Of a stretch of DNA of 61,533 bases, positions 8,673 through 17,938 are shown piece after piece. The DNA comes from Henriciella sp. (lineage in GTDB: Bacteria > Pseudomonadota > Alphaproteobacteria > Caulobacterales > Hyphomonadaceae). Location: the NCBI RefSeq assembly GCF_029936995.1, contig NZ_JAPYRE010000009.1:1-61533 (forward strand), given 5' to 3'. The notes under the pieces are model-generated. The model was not told the DNA's origin, made no database searches, and saw nothing but the letters and a program-made list of their open reading frames with translations. Made by a program: the position numbers and the translations under genes. Each line of letters begins with the position of its first letter. Within the stretch, counting starts at the first letter, position 1.

Positions 8673-10187
8673 TCAGGCGGCATCGGCTGAACGTTCTGAA
8701 ACCCGATTGCCGTCTTCATCTTCATAGACGAACGCCTCACCATCCAGGTCAATCTCGGGCAGGGTGTCTTTCTCGTGCCAGTAGTCCTGTGTGTGCTGCC
8801 ATTCCGGGTGCTCGGCCCGGGCGGGCATCAGGTGCTCGCCACGCTGGAGATATCCGGGATTGAAGTCATCCGGGTTCATCCAGCTCAGCCTTTGCATGTC
8901 CCGCTCGCTGGCGGGCACTTCCGGGCGCACTTCCACCGCGCCGCGTTCATCCATCTGGCCAAGCAGGCGGACCATGAAATCGCCCAGCAGATCGACCCTG
9001 AGTGTCCAGCTGGCCCGGAAATAGCCGAAGACGAACAGCATGTTCGGCACACCTTCGACCATCATGCCACGCCAGGTCAGCCGTTCGTTCCAGTCCACGG
9101 GCCTGCCATCCAGTTCGAATGGGATGTCACCCAGGAAGGAGAGATTGAAGCCCGTCGCCGTCACGATGACATCGGCTTCAAGGGTTTCGCCGGATTGAAG
9201 CCGGATGCCTTCCGGCACGAACCGGTCGATGTGGTCGGTTACGACGCTTGCCTTGCCCGCGGCAATTTCCTGGAAGATATCGCCATCAGGCACGAAGGCG
9301 ATGCGCTGCTGCCAGGGCCGGTAGTGTGGCGTGAAGTGTTTCATGTCGAAATCCTCGCCGAGGAAGGCTTTTACGCCTTCCAGCAGTTCGGATTTCACAG
9401 TCTCCGGTTCATCCTTGGCGCGCTGGGTGAAGTCGCGCTGATCGACCAGAACCTTCTTGCGGACAATGGTATGGATCCACTCCTCGTCGATCTCGAGCCG
9501 TCGCAGCTCATCCGCCAGTTCATTGGCATTACGCCCCGGCGCGAAATAGGTTGGTGAACGCTGGAGCAGGGTGACGTGTTTGCAGTCGTCGGCAATGTTG
9601 GGCACCAGTGTGGCCGCTGTTGCGCCCGAGCCGATGACGAGAACCTTCTTGTCCTTGAGGTCCAGATCGTCAGGCCAGTTCTGTGGGTGCACAACTTCGC
9701 CGGTGAAGCTGTCCATGCCGTCCCAGTCAGGCGTATAGCCTTTGTCGAGGTCGTAATACCCCTGACACATCCAGAGAAAGCGGGTGTGTAGCTTATGCTC
9801 ACCATTCGGGGTCTCGTAAGTGACCGTCCACAGCTTGTCGGCTGATGACCAGTTCGCTTTGGTGATCTTGTGGTTGTAATGGATATGACGGTCGAGGCCG
9901 TTTTCCTCGATGAACTCGCCCATATAGTCCAGAATTTCGGCGGCACTGGCAATTGGCGGGCCGGTCCACGGCTTGTCGCGATAGCCGAACGTGAAGAGAT
10001 CGCTGTCGGAGCGGATGCCTGGATAAGTGTGGACTTTCCATGTGCCCCCGAAGCTGTCGCGCGCCTCGAAGACGGCAATCTTCCTGTCCGGGCACCGGGC
10101 GCTCAGGTGCCCGGCCGCGCCGACGCCTGAAATACCGGCGCCTACGATCAGGACGTCGAGAACTTTATTTTCCTGCGGTTCTGCCAT
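8673..10187 (-). CDS. Flavin-containing monooxygenase, Baeyer-Villiger type
   Basis: 504 residues. An FAD-binding GAGISG (16-21) and a second NADPH-binding GSGATA Rossmann motif flank the fingerprint FTGEVVHPQNW starting at residue 161, which fits FxGxxxHxxxW of Baeyer-Villiger and flavin monooxygenases. FGGTWKVHTYPGIRSDSDLF is also typical. Such enzymes insert oxygen into ketones to give esters or oxidise N/S atoms. The context with an SDR, thioesterases and a phosphotransferase suggests breakdown of a hydrophobic ketone, but the substrate is inference. GGAGG sits ahead of the ATG. Confidence 0.9.
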   Translation of the reverse strand: MAEPQENKVLDVLIVGAGISGVGAAGHLSARCPDRKIAVFEARDSFGGTWKVHTYPGIRSDSDLFTFGYRDKPWTGPPIASAAEILDYMGEFIEENGLDRHIHYNHKITKANWSSADKLWTVTYETPNGEHKLHTRFLWMCQGYYDLDKGYTPDWDGMDSFTGEVVHPQNWPDDLDLKDKKVLVIGSGATAATLVPNIADDCKHVTLLQRSPTYFAPGRNANELADELRRLEIDEEWIHTIVRKKVLVDQRDFTQRAKDEPETVKSELLEGVKAFLGEDFDMKHFTPHYRPWQQRIAFVPDGDIFQEIAAGKASVVTDHIDRFVPEGIRLQSGETLEADVIVTATGFNLSFLGDIPFELDGRPVDWNERLTWRGMMVEGVPNMLFVFGYFRASWTLRVDLLGDFMVRLLGQMDERGAVEVRPEVPASERDMQRLSWMNPDDFNPGYLQRGEHLMPARAEHPEWQHTQDYWHEKDTLPEIDLDGEAFVYEDEDGNRVSERSADAA

Positions 10188-10277
10188 GCTTCCTCCGGGT
10201 ATTTTTTATGCCCAGAGAATAAGCGGATTATATGACGTTTCGCATCAATGACGTCGCGTCAGGAGTTCTGTCCCGTC

Positions 10278-10697
10278 TCAGGTCTCCTGAGGGATTGAGT
10301 AGGTGACAATGGCATGGCTGGCCACCTTGTCCGAGCCTTCGGCCCGGATCTCGACTTCGGCTACCGCCAGCGTCCGGCCGAGTTTCAACAGCTTCGCCTC
10401 GGCAATCACTGATTCTCCGATACAGGGACGCAGAAAGTTCATGTTGAGGTTGCTGGTCACCGTCATCGGTGTGATGCCGAGGCGGGTGAAGATCGCCATG
10501 TAAGTGACACTGTCCGCCATCGTCATCTGTGTCGGCCCGGAGACATAGCCGCCCGGGCGCAGGTGCTCGCTGCCGGCCTTCAGGCGCATCATGGCATGGC
10601 CATCTTCCATCAGGATCACCTCTGAGCGGCTTTGCGCCCCGTCGAAGGCCTCGCGCAGGAAGGCATTCGCTTCATCGGCTGAAACCCTTGATGTCAT
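10278..10697 (-). CDS. PaaI family thioesterase
   Basis: 139 residues, hotdog fold: HLRPGGYVSGPTQMTMADSV is the conserved HxxPGG..G..ma.l.D motif with the catalytic acid, followed by TSNLNMNFLRPC and EAKLLKLGRTLAVAEVEI. Predicted to hydrolyse acyl-CoA thioesters in the cytosol. The same strand and proximity suggest it is the promoter-proximal partner of the monooxygenase gene 90 bases downstream. AAAAGGAAAA lies ahead of the ATG. Confidence 0.85.
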   Translation of the reverse strand: MTSRVSADEANAFLREAFDGAQSRSEVILMEDGHAMMRLKAGSEHLRPGGYVSGPTQMTMADSVTYMAIFTRLGITPMTVTSNLNMNFLRPCIGESVIAEAKLLKLGRTLAVAEVEIRAEGSDKVASHAIVTYSIPQET

Positions 10698-10809
10698 TTG
10701 ATGTTTTCCTTTTCCCCAGCGTCAGTGATTGATCCGGTCGACTGCTTTGCTCACTGTAGGGGCGAGAACAGGCCCGCCAAGAGGTCACGCAAAGGGAGGT
10801 ACACACCAC

Positions 10810-11913
10810 ATGCTCACCTGGGGCGACGAATATCCGATTCACCAGACACCGGAGCCCGTCTGGGTTGCCGGGTCTGACCGCAATTTCTACGACCGGTACT
10901 TTTTCAACGGCTATTCAAAGGACGGCTCGATCTTTTTCGGGGCCGCCTTTGGTGTCTATCCGCACCTCAACATCATGGACGGGGCGTTCTCTGTCGTGAA
11001 AGACGGTGTACAGAGATCGGTTCACCTGTCGCGTATCCTCAACTTCGAACGGATGGATACCCGCGTTGGCCCGATGAGCATCGAGGTGCTCCAGCCGCTC
11101 AAATCCGTGCGCATAAAGCTCGAAGACGCCGAAGGAATCTCTGCTGATCTGACTTTCGAGGGGCGGCATTTTCCTGTTGAGGAACCGCGTTTCACCCGGC
11201 GCAACGGCTCACGCATGGTGATGGATGTGACGCGCATGACGCAGAATGGCCACTGGTCTGGCACCATTACGGTCGATGGGGAGACGATCGACCTGCGCAG
11301 CGATCCATTCTGGGGCACACGCGACCGCAGCTGGGGCGTTCGCCCGCTCGGCGCGCAGGACCCACAGCCCGTTGTTCCGGAAAAGCCTTTCCAGTTCTAC
11401 TGGATCTGGACCCCCATGAACTTCCCGAACGCGGCGGTTTACTTCCACGTGAATGAGGACCAGGAAGGCGATCGCTGGAACACCCGCTCGGTCTTTGGCA
11501 TGGACGGGGCGGACGCCAATGGCCTGATCCATCTGGCCAACCCTGATTTCAAGCCGGAATTCAAGCCAGGCACGCGGCGCGTTGAGTCTGCTGTCCTTAC
11601 CGCCACTGATCCACAAGGGCGTGAACACAAGGTCCACTACGAACCGCTCGGCACGTTCCAGATGAAGGGCATCGGCTATGGCCACCCGGAATGGGGACAT
11701 GCCGCATGGAAGGGCGAATATGCGATCGGCCGTGAGGATTTCAAACCTGCCGACATGCCCTGGAACCAGCCGGACAATCTCCACATACAGGCGATTTCCA
11801 AAGTCCGTCATGAAGGCCCGGACGGACAGGCGTCCGAGGGGATTGGCGCGCTTGAGCAGCTTTTCATCGGCCCGCATGACGAGAGCGGCTGGAAGGAGCT
11901 TCTGGATGCCTGA
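10810..11913 (+). CDS. Conserved protein with AttH/lipocalin-like beta-rich fold (DUF7064/7065-like)
   Basis: 367 residues from ATG at 10810, which has GGGAGG 8 bases ahead. The protein is beta-rich and Trp-rich, with a first half FFGAAFGVYPHLNIMDG and a central SDPFWGTRDRSWGVRP motif. Tandem beta-barrel proteins of this kind (AttH-like, hydroxyneurosporene-synthase-like) occur beside acyl-CoA and phosphotransferase genes in mycobacteria and alphaproteobacteria. No signal peptide. Enzymatic activity is not established. It overlaps the next gene by 8 bases, so the two are likely made together. Confidence 0.7.
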   Translation: MLTWGDEYPIHQTPEPVWVAGSDRNFYDRYFFNGYSKDGSIFFGAAFGVYPHLNIMDGAFSVVKDGVQRSVHLSRILNFERMDTRVGPMSIEVLQPLKSVRIKLEDAEGISADLTFEGRHFPVEEPRFTRRNGSRMVMDVTRMTQNGHWSGTITVDGETIDLRSDPFWGTRDRSWGVRPLGAQDPQPVVPEKPFQFYWIWTPMNFPNAAVYFHVNEDQEGDRWNTRSVFGMDGADANGLIHLANPDFKPEFKPGTRRVESAVLTATDPQGREHKVHYEPLGTFQMKGIGYGHPEWGHAAWKGEYAIGREDFKPADMPWNQPDNLHIQAISKVRHEGPDGQASEGIGALEQLFIGPHDESGWKELLDA

Positions 11914-12967
11914 ACCCGTAGAGGCGTACAGGGAGATCGCAGACCGTTTCACCGCCTACGCTGAAGCGCATATACCGGGCGCGAAGAATCTCCGGATCAC
12001 GGCCATGAACCGTATCCACGGCGGTGCCAGCCGGGAAACCTATTCGGTCGATATCGCATATGAGGATGCAACAGGCCCCAAGACCAGAGGACTTATCCTT
12101 CGCAAGGACCCGCCGGACAGCCTGATCGATACCGAACGGCGCATTGAGTTCGCAGCCATCCGCACCGCTTTTGGCAAGGCAGACATCCCGGCCCCGGAAG
12201 CCCTGTTCCTGGAAACAGATCCCGGCCCGCTGGGCGCCCCCTTCTTCGTGATGGGGCGCATTGAGGATGGACTGGCACTCAACCCTTTCCGTATCGAGGA
12301 TGTCGAGCCGCACAGGGCAGATGTCGGGCGTGCTTTTTTCCGCCATCTGGGCGCGATCGCGTCACTGGACATAGATGGTGCGCCCATACAGGACGAAACC
12401 GACACCCCGCCAGCCGACGGTTGCTGGAAACGGGAGCTCGATTACTGGGCAAACGAGATCGAGACGAATGCGCGTGAGCCGCAACCCGTTGCGCAGGCCG
12501 CGATACGCTATCTCCGCCGCAATCCGCCGCCGCCAGCGCAGAAGCTGTCACTGGTGCATGGCGATTACAGAAGCGGCAATTTCCTGCATGACGGGCATGG
12601 CAGTATCAACGCCATCCTGGACTGGGAAATGGCGCATATCGGCGATCCCTATGAGGACCTTGCCTGGGCGACAGACCTTCTCTGGTGCGGCAACGATACC
12701 GAGCGGGCCGCGGGCTTCCTGCCCTGGGAAGAAGCCATCGCGACCTGGCAGGAGGCGTCGGGCTGCACATTCGATCCGGCGGCTTTCGAATGGTGGAGCC
12801 TGTTTGCCCACCTGAAGGGGCTTGGCATCTGGATTACCTCAGCGCGCGCCTTTGCCGATGGCAAGAATGACGATCCGATCCTGGCCTGGTCAGGCTGGTT
12901 TACACATTGTGCGCATGAACTGATGCTCGCCAGCCGTCTGGCCCGCAAGCATGGAGTGGAGATATGA
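11906..12967 (+). CDS. Phosphotransferase family protein (APH/ACAD10-like kinase)
   Basis: 353 residues from ATG at 11906 (GGAAGGAG upstream). Kinase-like fold: Lys in LILRKDPPDS, the catalytic LVHGDYRSGNFL with His218 and Asp220, and the Mg-binding ILDWEMAHIGDPYEDLAW. This subgroup resembles the N-terminal domain of ACAD10 and its bacterial partners, some of which phosphorylate 4-hydroxyacyl-CoAs so that beta-oxidation can proceed. That fits the acyl-CoA dehydrogenases in the window, but the substrate is inference. Nested in a three-gene operon with overlaps at both ends. Confidence 0.85.
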   Translation: MPEPVEAYREIADRFTAYAEAHIPGAKNLRITAMNRIHGGASRETYSVDIAYEDATGPKTRGLILRKDPPDSLIDTERRIEFAAIRTAFGKADIPAPEALFLETDPGPLGAPFFVMGRIEDGLALNPFRIEDVEPHRADVGRAFFRHLGAIASLDIDGAPIQDETDTPPADGCWKRELDYWANEIETNAREPQPVAQAAIRYLRRNPPPPAQKLSLVHGDYRSGNFLHDGHGSINAILDWEMAHIGDPYEDLAWATDLLWCGNDTERAAGFLPWEEAIATWQEASGCTFDPAAFEWWSLFAHLKGLGIWITSARAFADGKNDDPILAWSGWFTHCAHELMLASRLARKHGVEI

Positions 12968-13395
12968 GCGATATCGGCATGATCCTCCAGCGCATCGGGG
13001 CAAAGCTTGTCACCGATGTCGCTCCCAAGCTCGAGGGGGACTACTCGGCCGGGCATGCCAGCATGTCCGGCATGATGTCTGTCATGGCCGGGGAAATGTG
13101 GGACAAGCAGGCAGACCTTCTGATTCATGAGGTGACCCGGCTCGAAGCGCTTCTCTCAACGGGAGGTGTGAAGGTAGAGAATGCCCAGCCTGAATCCTTC
13201 AGGATTTCCGACCTCACTGCAAAGCGGAATGAGCTCGCCGCCTTGCTGGTCGACCTTCAGGCTGAACTTGAAGAGCGGGATGATGAAGAGGCCCGTGCCC
13301 TCAACGAGCAGGTCTGGGGGCACCTTCTGGCGACCAGTGCGGCGCGTATGCCCAGTCCGCCCGTTTTCGCCGGTGCCGACGAGGAGGACGCCTAG
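12964..13395 (+). CDS. Hypothetical protein, operon partner of the phosphotransferase
   Basis: 143 residues, mainly helical and acidic, with an amphipathic region SDLTAKRNELAALLVDLQ followed by EERDDEEARA. No signal peptide or membrane segment. The start overlaps the phosphotransferase stop (ATGA), so it is co-translated. Small proteins of this kind often sit after APH-like kinases in acyl-CoA operons, but I do not recognise a named family. Its TAG stop shares a CTAG with the stop of the convergent epimerase gene. Confidence 0.7.
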   Translation: MSDIGMILQRIGAKLVTDVAPKLEGDYSAGHASMSGMMSVMAGEMWDKQADLLIHEVTRLEALLSTGGVKVENAQPESFRISDLTAKRNELAALLVDLQAELEERDDEEARALNEQVWGHLLATSAARMPSPPVFAGADEEDA

Positions 13396-14369
13396 CCCCA
13401 GAGAGCCGTGGAAGGCGGATGAACAAGGCCGTTCTTGTAAGTGAGGCCGTCGGCAATATCCTCGCTCAGCCAGAGCGGGCCATCGAGATCTACGACATCG
13501 GCCAGCGCACCCAGCAGGACAGCCGGTGCCATGCTCAGTGACCCTGCGACCATGCAGCCGATCATGATGCCAAGTCCGGCGGCTTTTGCTTCTCTTGCCG
13601 CCGCGAGGGCTTCAGTAAGCCCGCCCGTCTTGTCGAGCTTGATGTTCACCACATCGTACAGCCGCACTAGCTCCTGAACGTCCTCGCGCACATGCATGCT
13701 CTCGTCCGCACAGATGGCCACCTCCGGCGGACGGCGCATCAGAAACGCATCATCGCCTGCCGGGAAGGGCTGTTCGATCAGCACGACGCCGAGCTGTGCA
13801 GCGCGCCGGACTATATCGGGGAAAGTGCCGCCATCGATGCCCTCATTGGCGTCGAGGATCAGCTTTGCATCCGGGCGGGCCTCATGCACGGCTTCGACGC
13901 GGGCCATGTCATCCTGCCCGCCAAGCTTAAGCTTCAGGATGCTACCGGCAGTGTCACGGGCTTCCAGCGCCATATCTTCCGGGCTTGCCAGGACGATGGT
14001 CGCGGCTGTTGGCATGGCCGCAGGTTCGGGCAGGCCGGCCAGCTGCCAGACGGGCGCCCCGCTCCGCTTGGCCTCAAGATCCCACATGGCGCAATCGATA
14101 GCGCAACGTGCAGCGCCCGCAGGTAACTCTTCCTGGAGGGCTGTCCGATCAAGTCCTTTTTCCAGCAAGGATCGCATCGATTCGACTTTTTCCGTCACCG
14201 ATCCAACTGTTTCATCGTACCTGTTATACGGTACACATTCACCACGTCCTTTGTAGCCGTCGGCTTCAAGTGTGACACGTACGGTCTCGGCTGATGACTT
14301 TGCGCCGCGTGAAATCGAGAACTCTTTTCTCAGGGGAGCGGAAACATGTTCGATGTGAAGGGTTGTCAT
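13392..14369 (-). CDS. Dipeptide epimerase (L-Ala-D/L-Glu epimerase-like, enolase superfamily)
   Basis: 325 residues from ATG at 14369 (MTTLHIEHVSAPL). The enolase-superfamily barrel has a catalytic KxK motif (LKLKLGG), metal ligands LDANEG, LIEQPF and CADES, and the second Lys in NIKLDKTGG. The ending IMIGCMVAGSLSMAPA is characteristic of dipeptide epimerases, which convert L-Ala-D-Glu from murein to L-Ala-L-Glu for recycling. It is divergent from the mla-type operon with about 100 bases between starts. DgcA-like N-acyl amino acid racemase activity is an alternative. Confidence 0.87.
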   Translation of the reverse strand: MTTLHIEHVSAPLRKEFSISRGAKSSAETVRVTLEADGYKGRGECVPYNRYDETVGSVTEKVESMRSLLEKGLDRTALQEELPAGAARCAIDCAMWDLEAKRSGAPVWQLAGLPEPAAMPTAATIVLASPEDMALEARDTAGSILKLKLGGQDDMARVEAVHEARPDAKLILDANEGIDGGTFPDIVRRAAQLGVVLIEQPFPAGDDAFLMRRPPEVAICADESMHVREDVQELVRLYDVVNIKLDKTGGLTEALAAAREAKAAGLGIMIGCMVAGSLSMAPAVLLGALADVVDLDGPLWLSEDIADGLTYKNGLVHPPSTALWG

Positions 14370-14470
14370 TCGGCCTCGGCTGAAGGAATAAAGTACAAAT
14401 ATACAGAGTGCTCGGCGGCATCCTTGAAGGTTGGGTGTTAAAGTAAACACCAAGCGGGCAAAAAGCGAAT

Positions 14471-15601
14471 ATGCGATCCACCCCTCACTATAACCTGGAA
14501 AAGACAGGCGGTCAGGCGAAGCTCTCCCTGAACGGTGACTGGACCGTTCATACACTGGACCATGTCGAACCCGAGCTTCGCCAGCAAGATCTGGAGGGAG
14601 CAGATCGTCTCATTGTAGAACTGTCTGACGTGGGCCGTTTCGATACAGCAGCCGCCTTTGCGCTCGACAGGCTGGCCCGACATGCCGGCATTGATAGCAT
14701 TGATGTCGAGGGCGGCTCCTCAGGCATGCGCCATCTCATTGAGCAGGCGCAGGCACTGAGGCCCGAAGAAGAGGGCTGGGCCCGGCAGAAATCGTCCTTC
14801 GGCATGGTCGACCTGCTTGAGCGGACGGGCCGTGCAACGAACCATTTCACCAACGAAGCCGTGAACCTGCTGGCCTTTTTTGGTGAGACCATAACCTCAA
14901 TGGCCATGGTGATCGTCAAGCCGGCCAGGATGCGCTGGACAGCGCTGTTCTCGGTCATGGAGGATAGCGGGCTGGATGCTTTGCCAATTGTCGGTTTTCT
15001 GTCGTTCTTCGTCGGCATGGTTGTGGCTTTCATCGGCGCGACCACGCTGGAGGCCTTCGGGGCCACGATCTTCACGGTCGAGCTTGTCGGCATTGCCGTT
15101 CTGCGGGAGTTTGGTGTGATCCTGACAGCGATTATCCTGGCCGGCAGGACCAACTCGGCCTTCACGGCCCAGATTGGCGCCATGCGGATGCGTCAGGAAG
15201 TCGATGCCATGCAGACCCTCGGGCTGGATCCGATGGATGTGCTCGTGGTGCCGCGCGCCTTCGCCATGGTGGTGATGACGCCCGTCCTCACCCTCATCGC
15301 GATGTTGTTCGGGATTGGCGGTGGCGCGTTCGTCAGCTGGCTGGCGCTCGAGATCAATCCGACTGTGTTCTTCAACCGGCTACAGGATATCGTGCCGCTA
15401 CAGCATTTCTGGGTTGGCATGTCCAAAGCGCCCGTTTTCGGCATGATGGTTGCGCTGATCGGCTGCCGTCAGGGCCTTATGGTCGGCGGTAGCGTTCAGT
15501 CGCTGGGCAGGGCGACAACACAGTCCGTGGTGCAGGCCCTGTTCGCCATCATCGTGATCGACGCGCTGTTTGCCATCTTCTACATGGAGCTTGGCCTGTG
15601 A
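14471..15601 (+). CDS. mlaE: MlaE-family ABC transporter permease with N-terminal STAS domain
   Basis: 376 residues. The first 110 or so form a STAS/anti-sigma-antagonist-like domain (LSLNGDWTVHTLD, ADRLIVELSDVGRFDTAAAFAL). The rest is the MlaE permease with about five membrane segments and the conserved motifs LGLDPMDVLVVPR, NSAFTAQIGAMR and LIGCRQGLMVGG. It is the membrane part of an MCE-type lipid transporter that moves phospholipids between inner and outer membranes. The fused STAS domain stands in for the separate MlaB of Escherichia coli. It overlaps the ATPase start (GTGA). Confidence 0.92.
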   Translation: MRSTPHYNLEKTGGQAKLSLNGDWTVHTLDHVEPELRQQDLEGADRLIVELSDVGRFDTAAAFALDRLARHAGIDSIDVEGGSSGMRHLIEQAQALRPEEEGWARQKSSFGMVDLLERTGRATNHFTNEAVNLLAFFGETITSMAMVIVKPARMRWTALFSVMEDSGLDALPIVGFLSFFVGMVVAFIGATTLEAFGATIFTVELVGIAVLREFGVILTAIILAGRTNSAFTAQIGAMRMRQEVDAMQTLGLDPMDVLVVPRAFAMVVMTPVLTLIAMLFGIGGGAFVSWLALEINPTVFFNRLQDIVPLQHFWVGMSKAPVFGMMVALIGCRQGLMVGGSVQSLGRATTQSVVQALFAIIVIDALFAIFYMELGL

Positions 15602-16368
15602 GCGAAGATGTTGCCATCCGCATAAGGGGCCTCAAGACGGCCTATGGTAGTACGGTTGTCCACGAGAACCTCGATCTCGATGTGCGCCAGGGCGAGGTGA
15701 TCGGAGTGATCGGCCCGTCGGGCACGGGCAAGTCCGTTCTTCTGCGGGCGATTGTCGGCCTGAAAACACCGGAGGACGGCACTGTCGAGGTCTATGGAGA
15801 CGATGTCACCGGGCTGCAGGGCGATGCGATGCGGCGTGTGCAGGACCGTTGGGGCATCATGTTCCAGGACGGCGCGCTGTTTTCCAACCTGACCGTCCGT
15901 GAAAACGTCATGGTGCCGATGAAGGAACATACGCGCCTGTCAAAGGACTTCATGATGCAGCTGGCCGACCAGAAATTGCGGATGGCAGGGCTTCAGACTT
16001 CGGCGGGAGACAAGTTCCCGTCAGACCTTTCGGGGGGTATGCGCAAACGTGCCGCGCTTGCCAGGGCGCTCGCCCTCGACCCGCCCATTCTCTTTCTGGA
16101 TGAGCCGACCGCCGGGCTCGACCCGATTACTGCGGGGGCTTTCGACAAGCTTGTGAGGGACTTGCAGCGCGCCCTGTCCCTGACAGTGTTTCTTGTGACT
16201 CACGACCTCGATACGCTTGCCGCAACGTGTGACAGGATCGCGGTTCTTGGCGAGAAACGTGTTATTGCAACCGGCACCATGAAAGAGCTGCGCGCAATAG
16301 ATCATCCCTGGTTACAGGATTATTTTTCCGGCCCGAGGGGCCGGGCAGCAGAAACCGGAGCGAGCTGA
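15598..16368 (+). CDS. mlaF: MlaF-family ABC transporter ATP-binding protein
   Basis: 256 residues from a GTG start that overlaps the mlaE stop. Walker A GPSGTGKS at residues 39-46, Q-loop MFQDGALFSNLTV, signature LSGGMRKRAALARAL, Walker B ILFLDEPTAGLDP and switch His in VTHDLDTL. It powers lipid transport by the MlaE permease. The C-terminus extends beyond the core with a Pro/Gly/Arg-rich tail (PRGRAAETGAS). The stop overlaps the next start as TGATG. Confidence 0.95.
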   Translation: MSEDVAIRIRGLKTAYGSTVVHENLDLDVRQGEVIGVIGPSGTGKSVLLRAIVGLKTPEDGTVEVYGDDVTGLQGDAMRRVQDRWGIMFQDGALFSNLTVRENVMVPMKEHTRLSKDFMMQLADQKLRMAGLQTSAGDKFPSDLSGGMRKRAALARALALDPPILFLDEPTAGLDPITAGAFDKLVRDLQRALSLTVFLVTHDLDTLAATCDRIAVLGEKRVIATGTMKELRAIDHPWLQDYFSGPRGRAAETGAS

Positions 16369-17330
16369 TGGAAACACGTGCCAATTACGCAATGATCGGG
16401 GCGTTCGTCATATTCGCCGCCATCGCCGGCCTGGGTTTCGTCCTGTGGCTCGGCCAGTCACAGTTCAATCAGGAATTCGATGTTTATGACATTGTCTTCG
16501 AGGGGCCGGTAAATCTCGAAGAAGGGGCATCTGTCCGGTATATCGGGATCAAGGTTGGTGAAGTTGAGAGCGTAGCCATCGACCGGAACGATGCTTCGAT
16601 GGTGCGCGCCCGCATACGGGTTGATACCGAAACCCCCGTCAAGACGGACTCGACCGCCAGTATCGAACTGGCGGGTATTACCGGGGTAACGTTCATACAA
16701 ATCAATGCCGGGTCCCCGAACGCGCGTAATCTGTCTGCTGCTTCTGATGATCGTGTGCCGGAAATTGAATCGGTGAACAGTCCCGTCGCGGCGCTCCTGT
16801 CCAGCGGGACCGAAGTCATGGGCCGGGCCACGATTGCGCTTGAGCGCGTCGACAAGCTCCTCAGTGAGGAGAATGTCGAGTCGGTTACACGCACTCTTCA
16901 GAATATCGAGGCGATTACGGCGTCTATCGGTGGCGATGGAGCGATCTCCGATGATCTCTCCTCGACAATGGCTGCGGTGAGCGATGCGGCGCGGAGCATT
17001 GAAGAGGCGTCAGATACGGTCTCCAGGATCGGCCAGAACGCCGATTCAGAAATCGTGCGGATCGGCAGCGAAATCTCTGCCCTGATCGCTGACCTCGAAG
17101 AGATGTCGGCTTCGGCGCAGACCAGCATAGAGTCGAGCGAGAAAGCGATAAGTGCCGCAGCAGATGTCATTGAAGGTCCCGCTACGGATGCGGTTACGGA
17201 TTTCAGCCTGATCGCCCAGGACCTGCGTGTCCTGATCCGCCGCATGGACCGTCTCGTACGAGAACTCGAACAGAACCCGCAGGGTTTGCTGCGAAGTGAT
17301 CCTGTACCCTACGAAGGAGACCGGCAATGA
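16368..17330 (+). CDS. mlaD: MlaD-family MCE substrate-binding protein
   Basis: 320 residues. N-terminal membrane anchor (residues about 7-27, MIGAFVIFAAIAGLGFVLWL) and one MCE domain: VYDIVFEGPVNLEEGASVRY, GIKVGEVESV, ELAGITGVTFIQI. A long predicted coiled/helical region follows (residues 130-300), as in PqiB/LetB-like or longer MlaD proteins. It binds lipid in the periplasm and links the MlaEF complex to the outer-membrane side. Overlaps the next gene by four bases. Confidence 0.93.
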   Translation: METRANYAMIGAFVIFAAIAGLGFVLWLGQSQFNQEFDVYDIVFEGPVNLEEGASVRYIGIKVGEVESVAIDRNDASMVRARIRVDTETPVKTDSTASIELAGITGVTFIQINAGSPNARNLSAASDDRVPEIESVNSPVAALLSSGTEVMGRATIALERVDKLLSEENVESVTRTLQNIEAITASIGGDGAISDDLSSTMAAVSDAARSIEEASDTVSRIGQNADSEIVRIGSEISALIADLEEMSASAQTSIESSEKAISAAADVIEGPATDAVTDFSLIAQDLRVLIRRMDRLVRELEQNPQGLLRSDPVPYEGDRQ

Positions 17331-17938
17331 GATTGAAACTGCCGCACCAAGCCCGGTTCTGGCTACTGCCTGCATTCCTGAGTGTATCAGGATGTGTCTC
17401 GGTGCTGCCTGAGCAGCCAAAGCCCCAGGCCGTTTATCGTCTGGCAGAGCCCGAGCGACAGGTCCCGGTTGCCGCAACGCTCGTCGTCCGAGAACCGGAT
17501 GCCCCCCGCCTGCTGTCCAGCCGTAATATCGCCTCTGAAGGTCCACAGGGCGGTTACCAGATTGTGCCGGGGGTGGCGTGGGCGGACCGTGCCACACGTC
17601 TTTTTCAGGTCACGATGATCGACAGCTTCAGTGCCGGCGGCAGCGGTTTTGCTGTTGATAACGGCACGGGCATAAGCGGGGATTATGAGCTCTACTGGCG
17701 CCTGCACGACTTCAACCTGCAAGGCAGCGAGGGCGTCTGCCGGCTCAGTCTGACACTTATGGACGGGAGCAATCGTAAACCCATCGCCCAGTACAGCGCC
17801 TCGGCGCGTGTCGGCGCGAGTGGCACGGGTCCGCTAGCGCGGGCTCGCGCCCTGGCGGAAACAGGACGTGACTGCGTGGCAGAGGGCGCCCGGCAGGTTT
17901 CGGATAAAATAAGCCAGGATTTTACGCCTGAAGGCTAG
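17327..17938 (+). CDS. ABC-type transport auxiliary lipoprotein (PqiC/DUF330-like)
   Basis: 203 residues with a lipoprotein signal: the hydrophobic stretch WLLPAFLSVSGC gives a lipobox with Cys at about residue 23. The mature part (VYRLAEPERQVP, TLVVREPDAPRLLSSRNIA, WADRATRLFQVTMIDSF) matches the auxiliary outer-membrane lipoproteins encoded with MCE transporters. Likely accepts or docks lipid at the outer membrane. The last gene of the operon; its TAG lies in the same CTAG as the stop of the convergent kinase. Confidence 0.85.
   Translation: MRLKLPHQARFWLLPAFLSVSGCVSVLPEQPKPQAVYRLAEPERQVPVAATLVVREPDAPRLLSSRNIASEGPQGGYQIVPGVAWADRATRLFQVTMIDSFSAGGSGFAVDNGTGISGDYELYWRLHDFNLQGSEGVCRLSLTLMDGSNRKPIAQYSASARVGASGTGPLARARALAETGRDCVAEGARQVSDKISQDFTPEG

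Noticed and set aside
11678..12967. A longer phosphotransferase starting at 11678
   Set aside because: The extra 76 codons overlap the upstream gene; ATG at 11906 has a good ribosome site.
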